Source: JADHLJ01 sp038118725
GTDB taxonomy: Bacteria; Pseudomonadota; Alphaproteobacteria; Thalassobaculales; Thalassobaculaceae
DNA length: 43,559 nucleotides
Reading direction: 5' to 3'
NCBI GenBank assembly: GCA_038118725.1
Contig: JAYOIK010000043.1
Location: 1 to 43,559, forward strand
In this document: piece after piece, positions 15,129-23,403 of the stretch
Layout: every line of letters begins with the position of its first letter
Position numbering within the stretch: the stretch's first letter is position 1
Made by a program: the position numbers and the translations under genes
Notes under the pieces: model-generated
Seen by the model: the letters and a program-made list of their open reading frames with translations, nothing else
The model's database searches: none
What the model was told of the DNA's origin: nothing

Positions 15129-16565
15129 ATGGCGGGATTCACGGAATACGAGGATCATGACGCGCTCGGCCTCGCGGCTCTGGTGAAGTCGGGCGAGGTC
15201 TCGGCGAGCGAGGTGCTGGACGCCGCGATAGAGCGTGTCGAGGCGCGCAATCCGACCGTCAACGCCGTCGTCCAGAAACTCTACGACCACGGACGGGAGC
15301 AGATCGCCAAGGGGCTGCCGGACGGCCCGTTCAAGGGCGTGCCGTTCCTGCTGAAGGATCTCGGCTCGGCTCTCGCGGGAACCAAGACCACGCGCGGCAG
15401 CCGGTTCTTCGCCGACCTGCCGCCAATGACCACCGACAGCCTGCACGTGACCCGCCTTAAGCAAGCGGGGATGGTGATCTTCGGCAAGTCGAATACCTGC
15501 GAGATCGGGCTCAGCCTCACCTGCGAGCCGCAACTGCATGGCCCCTCGCGCAATCCCTGGGACCCGACACGCACTCCCTCGGGCTCCAGTGGCGGGGCCT
15601 CAGCGGCGGTGGGCGCGCGGATGCTACCCATCGCCCATGCCTCGGACGGTTTCGGCTCGATCCGAGGGCCGGCGGCGGCTTGTGGCCTCGTCGGTCTACG
15701 CCCCACCCGGGCGCGCAACACCCAATGGCCCTACGCGGGCGAGGGGATGATGGGCTATTCCATCGAGCACGCCGTATCTCTCACGGTGCGCGACAACGCC
15801 GCCTTGCTGGACGCGACCCACGGGGCGGGACCCGGTGATCCCTATGTCGCGCCGCCGCCGCTCCGTCCCTTCCTGGAAGAAGTCGGCGCCGATCCCGGAT
15901 CGATGCGGATCGCGTTCACCGAAAAGGCTCCGAATGGCGCGCCGGTGGAGGCGGACTATATCCGCGTCTTGCGTGAGACGGCGGCGCTGTGCGCGGAACT
16001 CGGTCATGGTGTCGAGGAAGCCGATCCCGCTGTCGAGGGCGAGGCCATCGTGCCGACCTTCCGGACCATCAGCGCCGTCAATGCCCTGAACGCGATCCAG
16101 AGCCATCCCGACGGCAAGAAACCCGGGCCGGGTGATTTGGAAACCGTCGTCGCCAACACGGTCAAGCTCGCCGAAGGCATCGACGCGGCCACCTTGATGA
16201 AGGCGACCCAGACCGCGCACCGGATCGGCCGCCAGATGGCCGCGTTTTTCGAGGATTGGGACGTGCTGCTGACCCCCGCCTTGGGCACCTTGCCGCCGAA
16301 GCTCGGCTGGCTCGACATGATGATGGAGGATCTGGACGAGTATTGGCGCCGGGTCTTTCATTTCAGCCCCTTTACCGTCTGGTTCAACACGACCGGTCAG
16401 CCGGCGATGATGATCCCGCTCGGGCTGAACGCCGAAGGCTTTCCGATCGCGGTACAGGCCGTGGCCCGATATGGCGACGAGGCCAGCCTGTTCCGGCTCG
16501 CCGGCCAGCTGGAGGCGGCAAGGCCGTGGTTCCATCGCAAGCCGGCCCTGGTCACCGGCGGCTAG
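15129..16565 (+). CDS. amidase signature family enzyme
   Basis: Amidase (478 aa, usual length) hydrolysing a carboxamide or acyl-amide in the cytoplasm. The Ser-cisSer-Lys triad is visible: K76 in VPFLLKDLGS, the cis-Ser S153 in TPSGSSGGASAAV, and the nucleophile S177 in ASDGFGSIRGPAA. The 24-residue spacing of the serines is typical. The C-terminus carries FNTTGQPAMMIPLGLNAEGF, as usual for the family. A GGACGGAGGG ribosome site precedes the ATG. It is followed after 18 bp by the epoxide-hydrolase-like gene, so the two are almost certainly in one operon. Confidence 0.94.
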   Translation: MAGFTEYEDHDALGLAALVKSGEVSASEVLDAAIERVEARNPTVNAVVQKLYDHGREQIAKGLPDGPFKGVPFLLKDLGSALAGTKTTRGSRFFADLPPMTTDSLHVTRLKQAGMVIFGKSNTCEIGLSLTCEPQLHGPSRNPWDPTRTPSGSSGGASAAVGARMLPIAHASDGFGSIRGPAAACGLVGLRPTRARNTQWPYAGEGMMGYSIEHAVSLTVRDNAALLDATHGAGPGDPYVAPPPLRPFLEEVGADPGSMRIAFTEKAPNGAPVEADYIRVLRETAALCAELGHGVEEADPAVEGEAIVPTFRTISAVNALNAIQSHPDGKKPGPGDLETVVANTVKLAEGIDAATLMKATQTAHRIGRQMAAFFEDWDVLLTPALGTLPPKLGWLDMMMEDLDEYWRRVFHFSPFTVWFNTTGQPAMMIPLGLNAEGFPIAVQAVARYGDEASLFRLAGQLEAARPWFHRKPALVTGG

Positions 16566-16583
16566 GTGGACGGGGGGCGGCGC

Positions 16584-17558
16584 ATGCAGGCCACGGATTT
16601 CGAGCCACGAACCATCAAGAGCAACGGGATCAATCTGCGCTGCGCCGTCGCGGGCGAGGGGCCGTTGGTCGTGCTGGTTCATGGCTGGCCCGAGCTTTGG
16701 TACTCCTGGCGCCATCAGATCAAGCCGATCGCCGAGGCCGGCTTTCGCGTCGTCGCGCCCGACATGCGCGGCTATGGCGGAAGCGACAAACCTGGACCCG
16801 TCGAGGCCTATGCGCTCACCCATCTCATGGATGACCTGGTTGGCCTCATCCATGCTTTCGGCGAGGAGAAAGCGATCCTGATCGGACATGATTGGGGCGC
16901 GCCGATCTGCTGGAATACCGCGGCCCTGCATCCCGAGCGGGTGGCGGCGGTGGCCGGGCTCAGCGTGCCTTATCGGCAACGTCAGCCGGTCTCGCAGATC
17001 GCGTTCTGGCGCCGGTTCTACAAGGATAAATTCTTCTACCAGCTCTACTTCCAGGACGAGGGGATCGCGGAGCGGGAGTTGGAAGCAGATGTGCGGCTTT
17101 CGCTGCGCAAGATCTACTACTCGATCTCAGGCGACGTACCCTCCCTGGACGGCTGGCTCGAGCGGCCTCCAGGTGGCGGGTTGCTCGACACCATGACCGA
17201 CCCGGACCCGTTCCCGGCATGGATGACCGACGCCGATCTCGACTATTTCGTCGAGAACTTCACGGCCGGCGGGTTTCGCGGCCCGATCAACCGCTATCGC
17301 AATCAGGATCGCGACTACGAGATGTTGCCGATGATGGGCGTGGCGCCGGTCAATCAGCCTTCGTGCTTCATCGGCGGCGCCAAGGACGTGGTCCGGTTTT
17401 TCGTGCCGGGCCGCGACGGTTTCGCCGATGTCACCGGGAATTGCACGGATCTAAGGCTTTCCCGGATCATCGAGGGCGCCGGTCACTGGGTTCAACAAGA
17501 GGCGCCCGACGCGGTGAACGAGGCGCTGCTGACCTTCTTGGCGGGGCTTGATGACTGA
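16584..17558 (+). CDS. epoxide-hydrolase-like alpha/beta hydrolase
   Basis: Alpha/beta hydrolase of the epoxide hydrolase group (324 aa). HGWPE (33-37) forms the oxyanion motif, the nucleophile is D103 in GHDWGAP, and the catalytic His lies in GAGHWVQQEAP near the C-terminus. APDMRGYGGSDKP is the usual segment before the nucleophile elbow. The aspartate nucleophile fits epoxide or haloalkane hydrolysis rather than ester hydrolysis. ATG 16584 is chosen because a GGGGGGCGGC site precedes it; a GTG at 16566 would add six residues. Its last 8 bases overlap the next gene's start (ATGACTGA). Confidence 0.92.
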   Translation: MQATDFEPRTIKSNGINLRCAVAGEGPLVVLVHGWPELWYSWRHQIKPIAEAGFRVVAPDMRGYGGSDKPGPVEAYALTHLMDDLVGLIHAFGEEKAILIGHDWGAPICWNTAALHPERVAAVAGLSVPYRQRQPVSQIAFWRRFYKDKFFYQLYFQDEGIAERELEADVRLSLRKIYYSISGDVPSLDGWLERPPGGGLLDTMTDPDPFPAWMTDADLDYFVENFTAGGFRGPINRYRNQDRDYEMLPMMGVAPVNQPSCFIGGAKDVVRFFVPGRDGFADVTGNCTDLRLSRIIEGAGHWVQQEAPDAVNEALLTFLAGLDD

Positions 17559-18519
17559 ACCACGCGAAATCCTGTATCTCTCCGAGGATGACCTGGCGGG
17601 TCTCGGCATTTCCACGGCGGACGCGACGCGGGCGATCGAGGACATGTTTCATGGCCGTGCCGCCGGAAAGGTCTGGTGGGCGCCCAAGGCAAGCGTGATG
17701 CCCGGCGATGGCCGGTTCATGATGGCGACCCTCGCCGTGGCGGACGAGCCGCCGGTGATGACGGTGAAGTCCCTTCTCTTGGCTCCGGATAACGGCGAAC
17801 GCGGCCTGCCGCGCCTCAATAGCGTCATCAACGTCATGGACGGCGTGACGGGCTTGCCGCTGGCGACGATGGACGGGAATTGGATTACGGCTGTGCGCAC
17901 CGCCGCCCTTAGCGCCGTGGCGGCAAAGCACCTTGCCCGCGAGGACGCGGCGGTGGCCGGTTTCGTCGGCTGCGGGGTTCAGGCGCGTTCGCATCTCCAG
18001 GCGTTTGCCTCGATGTTCCCGCTGCGGGAGATCCGCCTCTTCGGACGCGGGCGCGCGAATATCGACGCGCTATGCGCCGCCGCCGGCGAACTCGGCCTGT
18101 CCTCGGTGATATGCGAGGATGGCGGCGCGGTGCTGGACGAAGCCGACCTGATAACCACCTCGGTGACCTTTTCCGACGGGGTGGAGCCGTTTCTCGACGC
18201 GACGCGCATGAAACCTGGAAGTTTCGCCGCGATCACCGATCTCGCCGCGCCCTGGTTCAGGGACAGCTTCGCGTCTCTCGACCGGATGATCATTGACGAC
18301 CTGGATCAGGAAGCGGCCATGGAGGCCAAGCTCGCCGACCCGTCGCTGGTGCATGGAGATCTGTCGGGACTGGTTCTGGGAAAGGTCCAAGGGCGCGTCG
18401 CCGCGACCGATCGCGCGGCCTTTGTCTTTCGTGGCCACGCGATCGGCGATCTGGCGCTCTCCGCGCTGGCCTACCAGCGCGCGGTCGGGAGCGGGAAGGG
18501 AGCCCGGATCAAGGCCTAG
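17551..18519 (+). CDS. ornithine cyclodeaminase/mu-crystallin family protein
   Basis: NAD(P)-dependent enzyme of the ornithine cyclodeaminase/mu-crystallin family (322 aa), which includes cyclodeaminases, alanine dehydrogenases and ketimine reductases. The Rossmann motif appears as VAGFVGCGVQARSHLQAF (about 132-149); the preceding RTAALSAVAAKHLARED is characteristic. The N-terminal half carries the substrate-domain pattern MTVKSLLLAPDNGERGLPRL. Start overlaps the hydrolase stop, implying translational coupling. As the last gene of the amidase/hydrolase cluster it may reduce an imine or release ammonia from the product (inference). A terminator-like hairpin follows at 18612. Confidence 0.92.
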   Translation: MTEPREILYLSEDDLAGLGISTADATRAIEDMFHGRAAGKVWWAPKASVMPGDGRFMMATLAVADEPPVMTVKSLLLAPDNGERGLPRLNSVINVMDGVTGLPLATMDGNWITAVRTAALSAVAAKHLAREDAAVAGFVGCGVQARSHLQAFASMFPLREIRLFGRGRANIDALCAAAGELGLSSVICEDGGAVLDEADLITTSVTFSDGVEPFLDATRMKPGSFAAITDLAAPWFRDSFASLDRMIIDDLDQEAAMEAKLADPSLVHGDLSGLVLGKVQGRVAATDRAAFVFRGHAIGDLALSALAYQRAVGSGKGARIKA

Positions 18520-18611
18520 GCGGCCAAGGCGCCGGACCCGCAAGGGTGACGATGAAAAGACGGTAGCGCGGGTCTCCGTCGTCCCAACCTTGCCCATATC
18601 CCTAGGCCGAC

Positions 18612-18635
18612 GCCCCCGCGGCGGCGGGGGCTTTT
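18612..18635 (+). terminator. GC hairpin followed by T4
   Basis: Arms gcccccgc (18612-18619) and gcgggggc (18624-18631), loop ggcg, then tttt. It lies 93 bp after the ornithine-cyclodeaminase stop and could end the catabolic transcript. It is also the leading hairpin of a dispersed repeat, so termination may be secondary. Confidence 0.5.
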
Positions 18636-18730
18636 GCCGTGATCGTTCCCGCCCGGCGAGCCGGACACCAACACGTCACGAGGCCGGAGCCGGCGGCACA
18701 AGCCCTTGCCTTCACAAGGGCGAGGGAGAA
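18612..18730. repeat. dispersed palindromic repeat, copy B
   Basis: Starts with the hairpin above, continues ttttgccgtgatc, and ends with gcccttgccttcacaagggc (18702-18721) plus gaggg. It is clearly alike in order and sequence to copy C at about 19545-19648, so the two bracket the ribH gene in the same orientation. Confidence 0.7.
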
Positions 18731-18755
18731 AAGGGAAGGGAACCCGGATTACAGC

Positions 18756-19229
18756 CTAGGCGGCTAGGGCGTTCCTCTGATTGACGATCGCGACGCAGCT
18801 TTGCGCCGCCTCGCGTCCCTTGACTTGGAAGTGATCCAGGAAGAACCGGCGATGCTCCTCGGTTTCCTGGAAGTTATGCGGCGTGAGCACGACGGAGAGG
18901 ACCGGCACGTCGGTATCCATCTGCGCCCGCATCAGCCCGTCCAGAACCGTGCTCGCGACGAAATCGTGTCGATAGATCCCGCCGTCCACCACGAAGGCCG
19001 CGCCGACCACCGCGTCGTACTGCCCGCTACGCGCCAGACTTCGAGCCTGAAGTGGAATTTCAAAGGCGCCAGGCACGTCGATTACATCGACCTGGGCCTC
19101 GGTATTGGTCAGCCGCGCGATCTCCTCGAGAAACGCGATGCGGCTCTGGTCGACGATATTGGCGTGCCAACGCGCCTGAATGAAGGCGACACGCGGTGTT
19201 TTTGGAGATGTCTGGGTGCTCTGATCCAT
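18756..19229 (-). CDS. ribH: 6,7-dimethyl-8-ribityllumazine synthase, RibH2-type
   Basis: Lumazine synthase (157 aa), condensing the ribityl pyrimidine with dihydroxybutanone phosphate in riboflavin synthesis. VAFIQARWHANIVDQSR (14-30) with W21, DVPGAFEIPLQARSLA (51-66), and the catalytic H88 in VDGGIYRHDFVAS are visible. The Trp at the flavin-stacking position and the VDGGIYRHDF block are those of the type-2 (decameric) enzyme of Brucella and rhizobia. AGGAG lies 6 nt before ATG 19229; longer in-frame starts run into the leader. An FMN riboswitch lies upstream, so it is flavin-repressed. No other riboflavin gene is nearby. Confidence 0.95.
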   Translation of the reverse strand: MDQSTQTSPKTPRVAFIQARWHANIVDQSRIAFLEEIARLTNTEAQVDVIDVPGAFEIPLQARSLARSGQYDAVVGAAFVVDGGIYRHDFVASTVLDGLMRAQMDTDVPVLSVVLTPHNFQETEEHRRFFLDHFQVKGREAAQSCVAIVNQRNALAA

Positions 19230-19317
19230 GGTTTGCTCCTTCAAGCAAAAAGGTGAATCAGGGCGTACGAAACAACCGGGCCGCCCATGCAAGCCGAGGC
19301 GGCTAATCGGCTCTCTC

Positions 19318-19468
19318 GCTCTCTTCCATCCGGACTATGACCGTCGGCTCCGGCATCTCACCGGATCTGCTGACCCCGGTCTTCGCGAGAAGACCAAGCG
19401 CTCGCGGGCTCGGACGGCGCGCGCCGTCCATACCGCCGGTGGGGAGTTTCACCCCGCCCCGAGAACGT
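19318..19468 (-). ncRNA. FMN riboswitch (RFN element)
   Basis: On the minus strand the aptamer reads from ctcggggcggggtgaaa through ccccaccggcggta, agcccgcgagcg, ggtcagcagatccggtgag, gccggagccgacggtc and agtccggatggaag; these blocks match the conserved core of the RFN element in order. It precedes ribH by about 90 nt. Binding of FMN should turn down ribH expression; the expression platform between 19230 and 19317 (termination or start-site masking) cannot be settled by eye. Confidence 0.95.
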
Positions 19469-19544
19469 GTCCCGTCGGGATGACGGAACGAGTGGAATAT
19501 AGGGGGAGCTGGGCGGGTTGTCGAATAGCGATATCAGCGAGGCG

Positions 19545-19648
19545 ACGGGGGCGCTTGCCGTGATCTTTCCGGTCCGGCAAGTCGGCAATCAGCACGCTAG
19601 GTGGCCTAGGTCGGCGGCAAAAGCACTTGCCTTCGCAAGGGCGACGGT
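19545..19648. repeat. dispersed palindromic repeat, copy C
   Basis: Contains gggggcgcttgccgtgatct, then gcacttgccttcgcaagggc (19623-19642) and gacgg, parallel to copy B. It lies between the riboswitch and the ArsC-like gene. Confidence 0.65.
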
Positions 19649-19682
19649 GAATGCGCGGAATCCAGGGATTCGCCGCTAAATG

Positions 19683-20030
19683 CTACAAAATATCCAGCAC
19701 CTGTTCCGGCGGGCGTCCGAGGGCGGCCTTGCCGTCGGAGAGCACGATCGGGCGTTCGATCAGGATGGGGTTGTCGACCATCGCCTGGATCAGCGCATCC
19801 TGGGATTTTCCCTCATCCGCGAGATTGAGATCCTTGTAGGGCGCTTCCTTGCGGCGCATCAGTTCCCGCGGCTCCATGCCGAGCTTGCCGAGAATCTCGC
19901 CTAGCGTCGCCGCGTCCGGAGGGCTGGACAGATATTCGATGATCTCGGGCTCGACCCCCTTTTCCTGGAGCAGCGCCAGGGTTTGGCGGGATTTGGAACA
20001 GCGGGGATTGTGATAGATCGTGACACTCAT
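19683..20030 (-). CDS. ArsC-family arsenate reductase-like protein
   Basis: Thioredoxin-fold ArsC/Spx-type protein (115 aa) of the glutaredoxin-linked arsenate reductase family. The catalytic Cys is C11 in IYHNPRCSKSRQTLALL, followed by EIIEYLSSPPDAATL and the ERPIVLSDGKAALGRPPE block with the conserved Arg-Pro. Start at 20030 is supported by GAGGAAACCACG upstream. No ars operon genes are near, so it may be a stand-alone reductase rather than part of an arsenic resistance cluster. Confidence 0.92.
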   Translation of the reverse strand: MSVTIYHNPRCSKSRQTLALLQEKGVEPEIIEYLSSPPDAATLGEILGKLGMEPRELMRRKEAPYKDLNLADEGKSQDALIQAMVDNPILIERPIVLSDGKAALGRPPEQVLDIL

Positions 20031-20164
20031 CGTGGTTTCCTCGTTCAAACCTTCAGTCTTCCGTCCAGCCGTCATGGCGCGCCCGGATGTAGCGCCAAGT
20101 GAAGGATCGAAGCACGTGATGACCGGTTGGGCAAGTCGGTCATGGTGAGGGACATTGCCCCGTC

Positions 20165-20200
20165 TCGTATCCCCGACGCAGGTCGGGGCCGACGCCCGAG
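20165..20200. repeat. 35-bp repeat copy adjoining the N gap
   Basis: gtatccccgacgcaggtcgg... ending gcccgag matches the left arm of the inverted pair at 12851-12994. The sequence stops here in a 100-N gap, which is what an assembler does at a repeated element. Confidence 0.65.
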
Positions 20201-20300
20201 NNNNNNNNNNNNNNNNNNNNNNNNNNNNNNNNNNNNNNNNNNNNNNNNNNNNNNNNNNNNNNNNNNNNNNNNNNNNNNNNNNNNNNNNNNNNNNNNNNNN
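20201..20300. other. assembly gap (100 N)
   Basis: One hundred undetermined bases, a conventional placeholder length. It lies between the ArsC-like gene and the aldo/keto reductase leader, so no coding sequence is visibly interrupted. Confidence 0.98.
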
Positions 20301-20347
20301 GAGGCCCGGACAGAATACGGCGACTTCCGCAACAGGGTATCCCCATC

Positions 20348-21355
20348 ATGAACTACCGCAAGCTCGGCCGGTCCGGCCTCAGGGTCTCGCCGCTTTGTCT
20401 CGGCACCATGCTGTTCGGTCGCGAGACCAATGAAGGCGATAGCCAGGCGATCATCGCCTCGGCGCGGGATAGCGGGATCAACTTCATCGACACCGCCGAT
20501 ACCTATTGCGGCGGCGAGTCGGAGCGGGTCGTCGGGCGCTGCATCCGCAGCACGCGGAACCACTGGGTGCTGGCCACCAAGCTGGCCAACAAGTTGAGCG
20601 ATGATCCGAATACCGGCGGGTTGTCGCGGCGCTGGGTCATGCAGGCCTGCGAGGATTCCCTGGACCGGCTCGGGGTCGATCACATCGACCTCTACTATCT
20701 CCACAAGGAAGATCATTCGACTCCGCTGGAAGAGACCGTGCGGGCGATGGGTGATCTGATGCGGGCCGGCAAGATCCGCTATTTCGGGGTTTCCAACTAT
20801 CGGTCCTGGCGGGTCGCGGAGATCTGCAACATCTGTGACCGACTCGGCATTGAGCGACCGATCGCCAGCCAACCCTATTACAACGCGTTGAACCGGATGC
20901 CGGAGACCGAGCATCTGCCGGCCTGCGCGCATTATGGCCTCGGCGTCGTGCCCTATAGTCCGCTTGCCCGGGGCGTGCTGACCGGCAAATACGCGCCGAA
21001 CGTGGAGCCCGAGGCGGGCAGTCGCGTCGCCCGCAAGGATCGCCGGATGATGCAGACCGAATGGCGGCACGAAAGCCTTGAGATCGTCGAGAAGATCAAG
21101 GCCCATGCCGCGGCCAAGGGGGCAACGCCGATCGATATCGCCGTCGGCTGGATCCTGAATAACGCGATGATCAGTTCCATGGTCGCGGGACCGCGTACCA
21201 TGGCGCAATGGGAAGCCTATGTCGCGGCGCTGGACTACACCTACACCGCCGAGGACGAGGCGCTGATCGATGAACTGGTCGTCACCGGTCATCCGTCGAC
21301 GCCGGGCTACAACGACCCGCAATATCCGATCGAGGGACGGGTTAGTTTGGTCTGA
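20348..21355 (+). CDS. aldo/keto reductase
   Basis: NADPH-dependent aldo/keto reductase (335 aa) of the AKR11/YdhF-like group reducing aldehydes or ketones. The N-terminal MNYRKLGRSGLRVSPLCLGT is typical. The catalytic tetrad is present: D48 and Y53 in FIDTADTYCGGESE, K78 in VLATKLANK, and H119 in DLYYLHKEDHS. The C-terminal cofactor segment SSMVAGPRTMAQWEAY is also typical. The start follows a gap and a 47-bp leader; no clear ribosome site is obvious. Single gene by layout. Confidence 0.93.
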   Translation: MNYRKLGRSGLRVSPLCLGTMLFGRETNEGDSQAIIASARDSGINFIDTADTYCGGESERVVGRCIRSTRNHWVLATKLANKLSDDPNTGGLSRRWVMQACEDSLDRLGVDHIDLYYLHKEDHSTPLEETVRAMGDLMRAGKIRYFGVSNYRSWRVAEICNICDRLGIERPIASQPYYNALNRMPETEHLPACAHYGLGVVPYSPLARGVLTGKYAPNVEPEAGSRVARKDRRMMQTEWRHESLEIVEKIKAHAAAKGATPIDIAVGWILNNAMISSMVAGPRTMAQWEAYVAALDYTYTAEDEALIDELVVTGHPSTPGYNDPQYPIEGRVSLV

Positions 21356-21369
21356 GGGGAAAGCCGCCG

Positions 21370-21545
21370 GTTACCACTCCCCGCCCGTGGCCCCGGGGCC
21401 CCGGCCGGGCCCCGGCGGGGCGGACGGGGCAAAAGCATGGGGGCGAGGGGGGCCANNNNNNNNNNGGCGGTGCTACGTGATCAAACGATTGCGTCAAGGG
21501 GTACCATCGCGAGGCCCTGCCTTGCGCCAGGGCGACGGGCAAGAA
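21370..21545. repeat. dispersed palindromic repeat, copy D (split by a 10-N gap)
   Basis: The region holds a C/G-rich hairpin (ccccggccggggc type) then ggggcaaaagc, a gap at 21456-21465, and gccctgccttgcgccagggc (21514-21533) with gacggg. The latter is exactly the reverse complement of the core at 24944-24963. Confidence 0.55.
21456..21465. other. assembly gap (10 N)
   Basis: Ten undetermined bases within the G-rich repeat region between the aldo/keto reductase and the D-aminoacylase. Flanking ends do not obviously overlap, unlike the 10-N gap in purL. No gene is interrupted. Confidence 0.98.
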
Positions 21546-21675
21546 CGGGTCTCGCCATCATCCCCGCGACGGCGGAAAAGTATCAAGCCCGACGGTCAGA
21601 CCTGTTCTCATGTTCGTGCCAAGACATCGATCCGCCGGTATACTACGCCGAGCACATAACCGCCGGACCCGAGCC

Positions 21676-23385
21676 ATGACCGACAAACCCGACCTCGTCA
21701 TCCGTAACGGCACCATTGTCGACGGTACAGGTGCCGAGCCCTTCGAGGCGGATGTGGCGATTTCTGGCGGCCTGATCTCCGCGATCGGCCAAGTCTCGGC
21801 AACCGGAGCGGAGGAGATCGACGCGCGGGACCGGCTGGTGATCCCCGGCTTTGTCGACGTGCACACCCACTACGATGCTCAAGCGACTTGGGCGAACCAG
21901 ATCACGCCGTCCTCGTGCAATGGGGTGACGACGGTTCTGCTCGGCAATTGCGGGGTCGGCTTCGCGCCGGTCAGGCCGCATCAGCGGGATATGCTGATCT
22001 CGCTCATGGAGGGGGTCGAGGATATCCCCGAGGTGGTGATGCGCGAGGGCCTGCCCTGGACCTGGGAGAGTTTTCCCGACTATCTCGACACCTTGGCGGC
22101 CCGGCGTTTCGACGTTGATGTGGCGACACAGGTGCCGCACGCGGCGCTTCGGGTCTATGTCATGGGCGAACGTGGGGCCGAGCGCGAGCCGGCGACGGCG
22201 GCGGATCGCGCGGCGATGGCCCGGCTGGCGGGTGAGGGCATTCGCGCCGGCGCCTTCGGCTTCTCGACCTCCAGGTTGTTGCAGCATCGCACCGCCGAGG
22301 GAGAGCCGATCCCCTCCTATGGCGCGGCGGAGGAGGAACTGGCGGAGATCGCCGATGCGGTCGGCGCGGTCGGGCGCGGCTGGCTCCAGGTGGTGGCGGA
22401 TTTCGGCGACGCCCAAGCCGAGGAGTTCGGCCTGCTGCGGCGGTTGGCCGAGCGCTCGGGGCGACCGCTGACCCTGACACTGTTGCAGCGAGACTCGTAT
22501 CCGATGGAATGGCGGGAGTTGCTGGACCGGATCGAGACCGCGAACGCCGAGGGATTGCGCATCACCGGCCAGGTGAGGGGGCGGCCGACCAGCACCTTGC
22601 TCGGCTTCGAGCTTTCCGAGAACCCATTCCTCGGCTGCCCGAGCTGGCGGGAACTCGCGGATCTCGACATCGGCTCCAAGGTCGCGGCCCTGCGCGACCC
22701 GGCCCTGCGCGCCCGCCTGCTCGATGAGCCCGGCGGCACGCCCGCCCAGATCAAGCGGTTCCGCGATTGGGAGCGGATCTTTCTCTTCGGCGATCCGCCG
22801 GATTATGAGCCGCATCCGGATAAGAGCATCGCCGCCGAGGCCGCCCGCCGGGGCATGCGCCCGGAGGAATTGGCCTATGATCTGATGATGGAGCGGGACG
22901 GGCGGGCGATCCTTTATCACCCCATGACCAACTACACCGGAGGCGACATGGCCCCGGTGCTGGACATGCTGCGGCACCCGAACACGCTGATCGGCCTGGG
23001 CGACGGCGGCGCGCATGTCGGGATCATGTGCGACGCGACGGATATGGCGCATACCTTGATCCACTGGACCCGAGATCGGGCGCGCGGCGAAAGGCTAAAG
23101 GTGCCGGACGTGGTGCGCCGTCTGACCCAGGCGAACGCCCGGGCTTTGGGGTTGTCGGACAGGGGGGAGATCGCGGTCGGTAAGCGCGCGGATATCAACA
23201 TCATCGATTACGACCGGCTCAGCCTTCGAGTGCCGGAAGTGCTCTACGATCTTCCGGCGGGCGGGAAGCGCCTCCTGCAACGCTCCACCGGTTTCGAGGC
23301 GACGCTTGTCGCGGGCGCGCCGGTATGGCGAGATGGCGAGGCGACGGGCGCCCTGCCGGGCCGGTTGCTGCGAAGCGGAAACTAG
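21676..23385 (+). CDS. D-aminoacylase-like amidohydrolase
   Basis: Metal-dependent amidohydrolase of the N-acyl-D-amino-acid deacylase group (569 aa). NGTIVDGTGAEPFEADVAIS (11-30) is the N-terminal beta domain; the metal motif HxH is H63/H65 in DVHTHYDAQ; GNCGVGFAPVR carries Cys92 and GLGDGGAHVGIMCDA is the late active-site segment. The C-terminus returns to the beta sandwich with GKRADINIIDYDRL. ATG 21676 begins the domain; 22 further in-frame codons upstream look like leader. It probably removes an acyl group from an N-acyl amino acid (family inference). The downstream SDR begins 18 bp later. Confidence 0.92.
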   Translation: MTDKPDLVIRNGTIVDGTGAEPFEADVAISGGLISAIGQVSATGAEEIDARDRLVIPGFVDVHTHYDAQATWANQITPSSCNGVTTVLLGNCGVGFAPVRPHQRDMLISLMEGVEDIPEVVMREGLPWTWESFPDYLDTLAARRFDVDVATQVPHAALRVYVMGERGAEREPATAADRAAMARLAGEGIRAGAFGFSTSRLLQHRTAEGEPIPSYGAAEEELAEIADAVGAVGRGWLQVVADFGDAQAEEFGLLRRLAERSGRPLTLTLLQRDSYPMEWRELLDRIETANAEGLRITGQVRGRPTSTLLGFELSENPFLGCPSWRELADLDIGSKVAALRDPALRARLLDEPGGTPAQIKRFRDWERIFLFGDPPDYEPHPDKSIAAEAARRGMRPEELAYDLMMERDGRAILYHPMTNYTGGDMAPVLDMLRHPNTLIGLGDGGAHVGIMCDATDMAHTLIHWTRDRARGERLKVPDVVRRLTQANARALGLSDRGEIAVGKRADINIIDYDRLSLRVPEVLYDLPAGGKRLLQRSTGFEATLVAGAPVWRDGEATGALPGRLLRSGN

Positions 23386-23403
23386 ACTGGAGAATGAGTG
23401 AGC

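Noticed and set aside
21456..21465. Overlap closure of the second 10-N gap
   Set aside because: Left edge gggggcca and right edge ggcggtg share no convincing overlap, and no coding frame is available to test a join.
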